Assembly (NCBI GenBank): GCA_903901915.1
Contig: CAIUSV010000013.1
Location: 1 to 59,810 of the forward strand
Source of the DNA: an uncultured Rhodospirillaceae bacterium
GTDB taxonomy: Bacteria; Pseudomonadota; Alphaproteobacteria; Rhodospirillales; Magnetospirillaceae
Length of the DNA: 59,810 bases
Direction: 5' to 3'
Shown: positions 36,001-43,423 of the stretch, piece after piece
Layout of the letters: each line of letters begins with the position of its first letter
How positions within the stretch are numbered: position 1 is the stretch's first letter
Translations under genes and position numbers: made by a program
The notes under the pieces: generated by a model
Told to the model about the DNA's origin: nothing
What the model saw: the letters and a program-made list of their open reading frames with translations, nothing else
Databases searched by the model: none

Positions 36001-36708
36001 GCGGTACGCGGCATGTCGGGCATGCGCGGCCTCAAGTTCGATCCGCTGCCCGGTGCCGAGAAGGAAGGGCAGCTGATCCTCAAGACCGTCGAGGGCCAGG
36101 GCAAGCCGACATCGATCTATTCCAAGTCATCGGCGCAGGAAAAGGTGCTGCGCGATATGGAGCAACCGCCGGAGGTGTTGCACATCGCCACCCACGGCTT
36201 CTTCCTCAAGGCCGACGACACCCTGCGCAAGCGCCTGCTGAAACTCCAACGGTCCAGCGACTTCCAGTTTCCGCCGCCCGGTGACAATCCGCTGTTGCGG
36301 GCCGGTCTGGCCTTTGCCGGCATCAATTCCAATGCCCAGGTCCTGGGTGACATCGATACCGACAATGACGGCGTGTTGACGGCGCTGGAGGTGCTTGGCC
36401 TCGATCTCACCGGGACCCGGCTGGCGATTCTGTCGGCCTGCGAGACCGGTTTGGGCGAGGTGCACGAGGGCGAGGGCGTCTATGGCCTGCGGCGGTCGTT
36501 CCAGGAGGCGGGGGCGCAGTCGGTGGTGTCGTCGCTGTGGGAAGTCAGCGATGCCGGGACCCAAACCCTGATGGCGGCGTTGTATAAACGTCTGCTGGCG
36601 GGCAAATCCCCCCATGACGCGCTGCGCGAGGCGCAATTGGAGATGCTGCGAAATCCGCAATGGAGCGCGCCCTATATTTGGTCGGCCTTCTTCATGGTTG
36701 GTGGGTGA
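33052..36708 (+). CDS. Exported TPR-CHAT protein (caspase-like protease)
   Basis: A 1,218-residue protein. Residues 1-28 form a signal peptide ending AVAPAWAES. About residues 100-640 carry eight to ten 42-residue TPR_12-type repeats, with the recurrent pattern of HPxTL, NNLAxLYxxQG, AExLY. A coiled stretch follows (LTDVRKRLAALTLSG). The CHAT domain occupies about residues 800-1218, with the catalytic dyad His1048 (LHIATHGFFL) and Cys1130 (LAILSACETGLGE) and the terminal SAPYIWSAFFMVGG. CHAT proteins are caspase/separase-like cysteine proteases. The signal peptide would place this one in the periplasm, unlike CRISPR- or gasdermin-linked relatives. The start at 33052 has GAGAGG upstream. Its TGA overlaps the next gene's ATG. 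Confidence 0.9.
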   Translation: MMAVRAGKALGASLLAAWLAVAPAWAESADELIGKARQAMQAGKADEVKRLDGAISALREALPAWVAEKQQAASAVPAAKQRVAMLWNRAHQQAIASAGGGDLPKALEEGAQALGIARDNLGETHLATIISATDLAALQQLGGQIEAAEASYQLAIRLSQAALGDGHPETLKISQALAGLYQSQAKLAQALAVHQAAAKAAAAALGKDHPQTLTLQLAVVRDQLNSGALKEADKLLDATCAVSRKVFGDAHGEFSRCLGQQGAFRRQQGEYTGAAALFEQALAIQRLALAPADPLSLSTRIEAGGLYHRQGRLAEAQDILESAVRDAVEAKDVTSELSAKGDLADVLDDRGDYDAAEKMAKEVLEQQTARLGAAHPNTVAALSSLASIYRKQGRLIEAEKTFQDAWERYHRVLGDDHRSTVIAANNLGEILEKEGIYERAEPYLRDALQGGRKAFGETHPATLTTMNNLALLYESQGVFDKAEPLYQSVITVFSKTIGPKHPDTIASTNNLAYLYMLKGEYDRAAVMFKQVHDAWVKAYGPRHQNTLKALNNLARAYHRQGKLKEAEQAFDQALAARRAVLGEKHLDTLRSMHDLAALYRTAKRTGEAEALLKKTLAADEAVLGPAHPYTFETLNTLAAVQEDKGDIPAAFETRKTTFIRRTEFLNRVLYVTGDNAREGYIRLHGPELASYVALLTKLDEAVGGRALLEISLNRKGLLLKVASEIQQVTRLSRDPELTRLTDELTDVRKRLAALTLSGPTEETKDRHVEVINGLEERINELQGALGRSSVRFQQSVAAIGLDQLVKALPADAVLVDFFIYGEDGQQKLVAGVLRKDGDTPVFGIVKYDSLAAIDQAIVKYRTDIQNEEIEMDDLLDSGQAIDKLVWQPLDRLLGANTKVYLVPDGTLNILPISALVEKSRKYLIERIDLHVLTSSRELLPSNVPPAKGGYLINAGPDYNTDEVVGKAVLEKAKSRSAGADVQSAVRGMSGMRGLKFDPLPGAEKEGQLILKTVEGQGKPTSIYSKSSAQEKVLRDMEQPPEVLHIATHGFFLKADDTLRKRLLKLQRSSDFQFPPPGDNPLLRAGLAFAGINSNAQVLGDIDTDNDGVLTALEVLGLDLTGTRLAILSACETGLGEVHEGEGVYGLRRSFQEAGAQSVVSSLWEVSDAGTQTLMAALYKRLLAGKSPHDALREAQLEMLRNPQWSAPYIWSAFFMVGG

Positions 36709-38990
36709 TGACCAATACCGGCCGTCCCAGCCCACATACGTCCGGTGGTCGCAAGACCGCTGTCGCCGGCAGCCGCATGCGGGTGGTGGCGGTTTCGCCG
36801 GGGATCAGTTGGGTCGAAGTCCCCGAGGCTGATCTGAGGGTGCTGTGCGGATGCCCGGCGGACAGCGTCAAGCATCTGATCAAGCGGGGCCTGATCGTCC
36901 CCACCGAGCGGGGCGGCGTCACCTTCGAGACCGGCCCCAACGCCATCTTGCTGTCGGACGTCAGTCTCCAGAACGGCGCCTTCTGCAATCTGTCGGAATT
37001 TCCCATCCTGCAGATGCTTTACCGACAGGGCATGATCATTCCCGGCCATCCCAACTGTAGCGGCCGCAAGCCGCTGATCATGGGGCTGGCGCAGCAGGTC
37101 GAGGCCCAGTTGGAGTACGTGCAGCGGGGCAATTACGGCCTGCTGTCCGAGGCCGAGATGATGGCCGCCGGGGTGCCCAGCGACATGGCGGCGGAATGGA
37201 TGCGGATGAAGCTGCGCTTCGCTTTCGGCGCCATCCGCCAGCCGCGCGATCTGTTGGATACCTGCGTCATCGCCGACGGTCCCGCCATCCTGCCGGGCGG
37301 GGTGACGGTGCGCCGTCTGGAACTCAATGTCTTCGAGTTCGCCTTCGACGGCGAGACCACAACCGTCGATCTCAACCTGGCCATGGGGCGGACCTATCAG
37401 ACGCCCTATCATCTCGGTTATCACGATCTCGAACGTGAGTATTTCTCCATCGTCCACTCCGGTGAGGGGGACGGCTGGGACCCCGAACGGGCGGCCATGT
37501 CATCGATCCTGATGTTTCAGGGCAAGGTCTACCTGATCGACGCCGGCCCCAATATCCACGCCGCGTTGCAGGCGTTGGGCATCGGCGTCCAGGAGGTCGA
37601 GGGCATCTTTCATACCCATTGCCACGATGACCATTTCTGCGGCCTGACCACTCTGTTCCGCGCCGACCATCGCATCAAGTACTATGCCGTGCCGGCGGTG
37701 CGGGCGTCGGTGGCCAAGAAGCTGGCGGCGCTGACCTCGATCACCGAAGATTCGTTTGGTGAGTATTTCGAGATTTGCGATCTGGAACTGGCCGCCTGGA
37801 ACGACATCGAGGGGCTGGAGGTTCGCCCGGTGTTTTCACCTCATCCGGTTGAAACCACGGTGTTTCACTTTCGCACTCCTTGGGAGGATGGCTACCGGTC
37901 CTATGCCCATATGGCCGATATCGTCTCGCTCGACGTGCTGGGGCAGATGGTCGATGACGACGAGACCCGTCACGGCATCACCAGCGAATTGATGATGCAG
38001 GTGCGCCAAGACTATCTGGTGCCGGCCGACATCAAGAAGCTCGACATCGGCGGCGGGTTGATCCATGGCTGCGCCGAGGACTTTCGCGACGACGCTTCGG
38101 GCAAGATCATCCTTGCCCACACCGCGTTGCCGTTGACCCGGGTGCAGAAAAGCATCGGCTCGGGCGCGCCGTTCGGAACGGTTGACGCCATGATCCCTCC
38201 GTATCAGGAATATCGGCAGCGTTCGGCCCACGGCTACCTTGCCGCCTATTTCCCGGGGGTGCCGGAACATCAGATCCGTATTCTGCTCAACCACCCGGTG
38301 GTGACGTTCAATCCGGAAAGCATCCTGCTGCGCGAAGGCAGCAATTGCGGCGATATTCATCTGATACTCACCGGTCTGGTGGAGACCATCGAGCCCGATA
38401 GCGATCACAATGCCACGTTGTCGGCCGGCGCCATGGTCGGCGAATCCTATGCCCTGTCCGGTGATCCATCGCGCGAGACCTTCCGGGCGCTCAGCTTCGT
38501 GCGGGCGTTGCGGATTCCGGCGCTGCTTTATCGCTCGTTCGTCGAACGCAACCAGATGAGCGAGCGGATCTGGCGGCTTTCCGACCTGCGGAATTTTTTC
38601 AATCATACCTGGTTGTTTGGCGAAAGCCTGTCGAACTTGAGCGAGGTCCGCATTGCCGAGGCGTCGGAACCCTATTTCCTCGCTGCCGGCGAGGAGATCG
38701 ATACCGCCGGCCGAGACTTCGTCTATCTGGTGCGGGAAGGCATGATGGAGCGGCACGTCGATGGCTCCGTCGTCGAGTATTGTGGCATCGGCGAGCCGTT
38801 CAACGAGTCCGAGGTTCTGTTCGGGTTGACCCAGCCGTGGCGGATGGTGGCGGGGATGCGTTCGGAACTGCTGATGGTTCCGGGGGCGGTGGTGCGTGAC
38901 ATTCCGGTGGCGCGGTGGAAGCTGCTGGAACTGCATCAAAGGCGGATGCGGACTTTCTTCTCGCACCGGCAACAGGCGGTGGCATCCTGA
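36708..38990 (+). CDS. Metallo-beta-lactamase-fold protein with two cyclic-nucleotide-binding domains
   Basis: A 760-residue protein with at least four parts. Residues 1-200 are an unrecognised N-terminal region with clustered Cys. Residues 260-520 are an MBL fold with the HxHxDH motif in FHTHCHDDHFCGL (His304, His306, Asp308, His309) and later AHMADIVSL and LAHTALPL. A first cNMP-binding domain covers about 530-630 (LLREGSNCGDIHLILTG; phosphate cassette VGESYALSGDPSRETFRA with Glu579 and Arg589). A second CNB-like fold lies near 645-745 (GEPFNESEVLFG, Glu696). It could be a cyclic-nucleotide-gated hydrolase or a phosphodiesterase that ends the signal. It overlaps the CHAT stop (TGATG), so it is translationally coupled to it and sits downstream of a cyclase. 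Confidence 0.85.
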   Translation: MTNTGRPSPHTSGGRKTAVAGSRMRVVAVSPGISWVEVPEADLRVLCGCPADSVKHLIKRGLIVPTERGGVTFETGPNAILLSDVSLQNGAFCNLSEFPILQMLYRQGMIIPGHPNCSGRKPLIMGLAQQVEAQLEYVQRGNYGLLSEAEMMAAGVPSDMAAEWMRMKLRFAFGAIRQPRDLLDTCVIADGPAILPGGVTVRRLELNVFEFAFDGETTTVDLNLAMGRTYQTPYHLGYHDLEREYFSIVHSGEGDGWDPERAAMSSILMFQGKVYLIDAGPNIHAALQALGIGVQEVEGIFHTHCHDDHFCGLTTLFRADHRIKYYAVPAVRASVAKKLAALTSITEDSFGEYFEICDLELAAWNDIEGLEVRPVFSPHPVETTVFHFRTPWEDGYRSYAHMADIVSLDVLGQMVDDDETRHGITSELMMQVRQDYLVPADIKKLDIGGGLIHGCAEDFRDDASGKIILAHTALPLTRVQKSIGSGAPFGTVDAMIPPYQEYRQRSAHGYLAAYFPGVPEHQIRILLNHPVVTFNPESILLREGSNCGDIHLILTGLVETIEPDSDHNATLSAGAMVGESYALSGDPSRETFRALSFVRALRIPALLYRSFVERNQMSERIWRLSDLRNFFNHTWLFGESLSNLSEVRIAEASEPYFLAAGEEIDTAGRDFVYLVREGMMERHVDGSVVEYCGIGEPFNESEVLFGLTQPWRMVAGMRSELLMVPGAVVRDIPVARWKLLELHQRRMRTFFSHRQQAVAS

Positions 38991-39448
38991 ATTCTTTCCG
39001 GCTCTTTCGTCCGCTGATTGGCGCCCTGGCCCTGGCCGGCTGCGCCTCGCTGGTCAACTCCTCCGACTCCGACGTGCAGATCCGCACCAATCCCGACAAG
39101 GCGCGGTGCGAGCTTTCGGGGGGCGGCTATAAGGCAGTGGTGGAGACGCCGGCGACGGTAACCATTCCCCATGCGGCGGCCCCGGTTACGGTGGCGTGCT
39201 CCGCTCCCGGCTTCCGCCGCACCGTCAACAGCCTTAACGCCACCTCCAGCGGCTGGATATGGGGCAACTCCGCCTTGATCATCGCCACCGGCGGTGCGGC
39301 GGCGCTGGGGCTGGCGGTCGATCACGCCCTGGGGTCGGACTGGACCTATCGCCCCGACGTCACCGTCGATCTTGATGTCGAGCGCAAGCGGCAGGTGCTG
39401 ACGCACAGTCGCAACGGCGGCTCCGATCTGGAGCTGGAAGCACGGTAG
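38915..39448 (+). CDS. PEGA-like lipoprotein, last gene of the cluster
   Basis: The frame carries a lipoprotein signal, FRPLIGALALAGCASLV, with the lipobox LALAGC, then a PEGA-type beta domain (VQIRTNPDKARCELSGG, ETPATVTIP). A glycine/alanine hydrophobic segment (IWGNSALIIATGGAAALGLA) and a basic tail follow. The first standard start in frame is the ATG at 38915, inside the upstream gene, which would put about 24 extra residues before the signal. The biologically likelier start is the CTG at 38987, which overlaps the upstream TGA and has AGGCGG before it. It probably sits in the outer or inner membrane facing the periplasm, where the CHAT and FecR-domain proteins also act. Confidence 0.7.
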   Translation: MEAAGTASKADADFLLAPATGGGILNSFRLFRPLIGALALAGCASLVNSSDSDVQIRTNPDKARCELSGGGYKAVVETPATVTIPHAAAPVTVACSAPGFRRTVNSLNATSSGWIWGNSALIIATGGAAALGLAVDHALGSDWTYRPDVTVDLDVERKRQVLTHSRNGGSDLELEAR

Positions 39449-39459
39449 TCGCCGAAAGG

Positions 39460-39483
39460 GGGGCGGTGGTTTCTCACCGCCCC
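39460..39483 (+). terminator. Hairpin ending the cyclase-CHAT cluster
   Basis: A perfect nine-base stem GGGGCGGTG/CACCGCCCC with a six-base loop, 12 bases after the lipoprotein stop and before the convergent smpB gene. It has no U-tract. Confidence 0.55.
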
Positions 39484-39576
39484 GGTGTCACCGGCTATCA
39501 CGCAATCATCGCCTCCGTCCGGATCAAGGTACCGACGATATTGGCGGGCAGATAGGGGGAAGGCCGAGGGGGGGAC

Positions 39577-40038
39577 TCAGCCCTTGTCGCGCATCAGGCG
39601 GGCCTTGTCGCGGTTCCAGTCGCGTTCCTTGATGGCTTCGCGCTTATCGTGCAGCTTTTTACCCTTGGCCAGGCCCAACTGTACCTTGGCGATACCTCGC
39701 TGGGCGAAATGGATGTCCAGCGGCACCAGGGTCATGCCGTCCTTGGTGATGGCGCCCATCAGTTTGGCCATTTCGCGCTTATGCAGCAGCAGTTTGCGCG
39801 GACGCCGGGTCTCGTGCGGGAACGGCATCTTGGACTGGTATTCGGGGATGTAGGCGTTGAACAGATAGAGTTCGTCGTTCATCGGGCCGGCAAAGGCTTC
39901 GTTGATGTTACCCTTGCCGACGCGCAACGACTTGACCTCGGTTCCGACCAGCATGATGCCGGCCTCGACCTCGCTGATGATGAAATACTCGTGGCGCGCC
40001 CGGCGGTTTTGGGCGGCGATGTGACCGGGGAGGACCAT
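39577..40038 (-). CDS. smpB: SsrA-binding protein
   Basis: A 153-residue SmpB of typical length. It contains [20 protein letters not shown], the core [20 protein letters not shown] and FNAYIPEYQ. The C-terminal [20 protein letters not shown] tail enters the ribosome decoding channel. With tmRNA it rescues stalled ribosomes. No tmRNA gene is visible nearby. It follows dapA directly: its ATG is adjacent to the dapA stop on the minus strand. Confidence 0.97.
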   Translation of the reverse strand: MVLPGHIAAQNRRARHEYFIISEVEAGIMLVGTEVKSLRVGKGNINEAFAGPMNDELYLFNAYIPEYQSKMPFPHETRRPRKLLLHKREMAKLMGAITKDGMTLVPLDIHFAQRGIAKVQLGLAKGKKLHDKREAIKERDWNRDKARLMRDKG

Positions 40039-40911
40039 TCAGATCAGGCCGGCGGCCTTCATCGCCGCCTCGATCCGCGACTGCGCGGCGGCCGAGGCGG
40101 GAACCAGCGGCAACCGCACGTCGGGTGACGACTTGCCCAGCAGGCTGGCGGCGAACTTCACCGGTGCCGGGCTGGTTTCACAGAACATGGCGTCGTGCAG
40201 CGGCATCAGTTTTTGGTTGATCGCGGCGCAGGTGACCAGATCCCCAGCCGCCCACGCCGCCTGCATTCGGGCGCACAGCCCGGGAGCGATATTGGAGGTC
40301 ACCGAAATGCAGCCGACGCCGCCCTGAGCGTTGAAGGGAATGGCGGTCGCGTCCTCGCCCGACAGTTGGCAGAAGCCTTCGCCCAGGGCGACCCGCATGC
40401 GCAGCGGCCGCGCCAGATCGGCGGTGGCGTCCTTGACGCCGATAATATTGGGAATCTTGGCCAGCCGAACGAAGGTTTCGACGCTGATATCCACCACCGA
40501 ACGGCCGGGAATGTTGTAGACGATGAGCGGAATATCGACGGCGGTGGCGATGGCCTCGTAATGGCGGAACAGGCCCTCCTGGGAGGGCTTGTTGTAATAG
40601 GGCGCCACTACCAGCACCGCGTCGGCGCCGGCCTTCTTGGCATGGCGGGCGAGATCTATGGCCTCGTCAGTCGAGTTGGAGCCGGCGCCGGCGATGACGG
40701 GCGCCTTGCCCTTGGCCACTTCGATGCACAGCTCGACCACCCGGTGGTGTTCGGCATGCGACAGGGTCGGCGATTCGCCGGTGGTGCCGCAGGGAACCAG
40801 CGCGTTGGTACCCTCGGCGATCTGCCAGGCCACCAGATCCTGAAAGGCTTTTCCATCCACCGTACCATCGCGGAAGGGGGTGATGAGGGCGGTGATAGAT
40901 CCCTTGAACAT
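40039..40911 (-). CDS. dapA: 4-hydroxy-tetrahydrodipicolinate synthase
   Basis: A 290-residue class I aldolase-fold enzyme. It shows [17 protein letters not shown] at the N-terminus and [17 protein letters not shown] (Thr-Thr pyruvate site). The catalytic Tyr132 is in IVYNIPGRS and the Schiff-base Lys160 in [11 protein letters not shown]. It condenses pyruvate with aspartate semialdehyde in lysine and diaminopimelate synthesis. The ATG at 40911 is chosen at the family N-terminus; in-frame codons upstream to 40962 are not conserved-looking. It is divergent from the slt gene. Confidence 0.96.
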   Translation of the reverse strand: MFKGSITALITPFRDGTVDGKAFQDLVAWQIAEGTNALVPCGTTGESPTLSHAEHHRVVELCIEVAKGKAPVIAGAGSNSTDEAIDLARHAKKAGADAVLVVAPYYNKPSQEGLFRHYEAIATAVDIPLIVYNIPGRSVVDISVETFVRLAKIPNIIGVKDATADLARPLRMRVALGEGFCQLSGEDATAIPFNAQGGVGCISVTSNIAPGLCARMQAAWAAGDLVTCAAINQKLMPLHDAMFCETSPAPVKFAASLLGKSSPDVRLPLVPASAAAQSRIEAAMKAAGLI

Positions 40912-41021
40912 GGCGGTCTTCCAAACGAGGATTGCGGCGGGAAGCTGCGACATTAGCGGCAAGTTGGCGGCCGGGCAAGGGAACTGAAACCGTTACTCCG
41001 GCCGGTTCGCCTTGAAACCCC

Positions 41022-43052
41022 ATGCGCCACACCATTAGAATGCCCGCCCGATCGCATTGTCGCCAGGGTGTTCGCCCCGTGAAAGCTCCGTCCGTTGCCC
41101 TGCTGCTCGCCATCGGTCTCGTCGCCGGCCTGTCGCTGCCGGCGGGGGCGGTGTCGTCCGGCGATCTTGGAGTTGCCCGCCAAGCGGTGGCGGCAGCCAA
41201 GCGCGATCATTTCGACGAGGCGCAACGGCTGGCGCGGCAGGCCCCCGCCAGCGTGCTGCCCCGGCTGGTGACCTGGATGGCCTATGTTTCCGGCCGTTCG
41301 GATGCCGATTTCACTCGCCTTACCGCGTTCATCGCCGCCAATCCCGATTGGCCGCTGATGTCGCAGATGACCCGCCGGGCCGAGGAAGCCATCACCGCCG
41401 CCACTCCCGGGGCCCAGATTCTCGATTGGTTCGATCATCATCCGCCGACCACCGCCGACGGCGGCGGGGCCTATGCCCGTGCCCTGTTTGCCGCCGGGCG
41501 TAATGACGAGGCGGTCAAGGTGATTCGTTCCACTTGGGTGGATCTCAGCTTCGGGGCGTTGCAGGAACGGCAGTTTCTCAGTTTCTTCGCCGACTATCTG
41601 CGCGTCGAGGACCACTGGCGGCGGCTGGACCGACTGTTGTGGGACCGGCAGGAGACTTCGGTTCAGCGCATGATCCTCAAGGTCGATGCCGGCCATCGCG
41701 CCCTTGCCCAGGCGCGCCTCGCCCTGCAGAACGGCAGAGCCAATCCCGAGCCGCTGATCAACGCCGTTCCGGCGGCGTTGCGCGATGATCCCGGTCTGAT
41801 CTACGAGCGGGTGCGTTGGCGGCGACAGAACGATCTGGACGAGGAAGCCATCGACCTACTGTCCCATCCGTCGCGCAACAAAGTGCGGCCGGAACTATGG
41901 TGGCTGGAGCGCGCCATCCTGGCGCGGCGGGCCTTGCAGAAAGGGCTGGTGTCGCGGGCCTATCAGACCGCCGCCGATCATGGCCTCGAGGGGGGCGCCG
42001 CCTACGTGGATGCCGAGTTTCTTGCCGGCTGGATCGCCTTGCGCTTTCTTGACGACCGCGAGACGGCTTCGACACATTTCACCCGCCTGCACGAATGGGC
42101 CAGCCATCCCATGTCGCGTGCCCGCGCCGCCTATTGGGCCGGTCGGTCCTTCGAGGCGTCGAAGGATTCTCGGGCGCGGGACTGGTTTACCCGGGCGGCG
42201 CGCTATCCGACCACCTATTACGGCCAACTTGCCGCCTCGCGCCTAGGCGATCACCACTGGCCGCTTCCCGAGGATCCGCGTCCGACCGCCGAGGATGTTG
42301 CCCGCTTCGAGGGGCGCGACGTGGTGGCTGCCGCCCGGCTTTTGCTTGATCTTGGCGAGGAAAGCCAGATCAGGTCTTTTTTCATTCGCCTCAACGATAT
42401 CGTCCAGACACCGGGCGAGCGCGCCTTGGTGGCGCAATTGGCGACGCGGGGCGGACGCGACGATTTGGCGCTGACGGTGGCGCGACGGTCCGACCGCGAG
42501 GGGGTTACGTTGGTGACCGCCGGTTGGCCGGTTCCGCGACTGAACGCCGAGGATGGCACGCCGGAAAAGGCCCTGGTGCTGGCGTTGATCCGTCAGGAAA
42601 GTGGATTCATGCCCGAAGTGGTGTCGCCTGCCGGTGCCCGTGGCCTGATGCAATTGTTGCCCACCACCGCCTCCAAGGTCGCCAGGGCGATCAAGGTCAA
42701 GTTCAGTGCCGGCAAGCTGGACGACCCCGATTTCAACGTCCGGCTCGGTTCAGCCTATCTCGGCGACCTGCTGTCGGATTTCCAGGGGTCGTACATTCTG
42801 GCGCTGGCGTCCTACAATGCCGGGCCGGGGCGGGCGCGCCGCTGGATACGCGAATACGGCGACCCGCGCGAAGGTAGCGTCGATGTGGTTGACTGGATCG
42901 AGATGATACCGTTTACCGAGACCCGCAACTATGTCCAACGGGTGATGGAAAGCGTCGCCGTCTATCGGCGCCGTCTGGGCAAGCCGGCCGGCCCGACCCT
43001 GGAAGCCGACCTCAAGCGCTGGGCCCGTCGAACCGCCGAGGTGAGCCAATGA
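41022..43052 (+). CDS. slt: Soluble lytic murein transglycosylase (Slt70-like)
   Basis: A 676-residue exported enzyme. The signal peptide (SVALLLAIGLVAGLSLPAGA) precedes a long superhelical U-domain made of helical hairpins (about residues 40-500). The SLT catalytic domain has LIRQESGFMPEVVSPAGARG (catalytic Glu526), LMQLLPTTASKVAR, LGSAYLGDLLSDFQGSYILA and SYNAGPGRARRW. It cuts glycan strands in the periplasm, producing 1,6-anhydro ends. The exact start is uncertain: an ATG at 41040 or GTG at 41079 would put the signal peptide closer to the N-terminus. It overlaps the next small gene by four bases. Confidence 0.93.
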   Translation: MRHTIRMPARSHCRQGVRPVKAPSVALLLAIGLVAGLSLPAGAVSSGDLGVARQAVAAAKRDHFDEAQRLARQAPASVLPRLVTWMAYVSGRSDADFTRLTAFIAANPDWPLMSQMTRRAEEAITAATPGAQILDWFDHHPPTTADGGGAYARALFAAGRNDEAVKVIRSTWVDLSFGALQERQFLSFFADYLRVEDHWRRLDRLLWDRQETSVQRMILKVDAGHRALAQARLALQNGRANPEPLINAVPAALRDDPGLIYERVRWRRQNDLDEEAIDLLSHPSRNKVRPELWWLERAILARRALQKGLVSRAYQTAADHGLEGGAAYVDAEFLAGWIALRFLDDRETASTHFTRLHEWASHPMSRARAAYWAGRSFEASKDSRARDWFTRAARYPTTYYGQLAASRLGDHHWPLPEDPRPTAEDVARFEGRDVVAAARLLLDLGEESQIRSFFIRLNDIVQTPGERALVAQLATRGGRDDLALTVARRSDREGVTLVTAGWPVPRLNAEDGTPEKALVLALIRQESGFMPEVVSPAGARGLMQLLPTTASKVARAIKVKFSAGKLDDPDFNVRLGSAYLGDLLSDFQGSYILALASYNAGPGRARRWIREYGDPREGSVDVVDWIEMIPFTETRNYVQRVMESVAVYRRRLGKPAGPTLEADLKRWARRTAEVSQ

Positions 43053-43390
43053 CTACGTTGCCCGACGACCTGGATGAACTGCGCGCCGACAACGAGGCGT
43101 TGCGGGCCGAGCTGGACGACCTTCGCCGCGAGGTCGAGGAACTTCATTACGAGGCCGACATCGATGCCTGTCACGTCGCCGGTCTTACCGCCCAGCTCAA
43201 GGCCCTGATCGCCGAGGGTGATGCCTGCCCCAACAAGGCTGCCCACCCCCTGCTCGAGCGTGTACAGTATACCCACGCCCGCAGCGGTGAGACCGTCACC
43301 AAGACCCGCGCATTTCCGCTCTATCGCGAGGCGTTCGACGCCGAGGCTCACCGCCTCGGCATCGAGTGTCCGGAAAAGATCCGGGGCTGA
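43049..43390 (+). CDS. Small N-terminal coiled-coil protein of unknown function
   Basis: A 113-residue protein whose first 35 residues form an acidic heptad coiled coil (DELRADNEALRAELDDLRRE). A compact C-terminal half follows (ACPNKAAHPLLERVQY, FPLYREAFDAEAHRLGIEC). No signal peptide or known domain is recognised. Its ATG overlaps the slt stop (ATGA), so it is co-translated with slt, and ilvD starts 33 bases later. The good codon usage and overlap support a real gene. Confidence 0.7.
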   Translation: MTTLPDDLDELRADNEALRAELDDLRREVEELHYEADIDACHVAGLTAQLKALIAEGDACPNKAAHPLLERVQYTHARSGETVTKTRAFPLYREAFDAEAHRLGIECPEKIRG

Positions 43391-43423
43391 TTCCCGCCCC
43401 ATACTGACGAAGGTTGATCCGCC

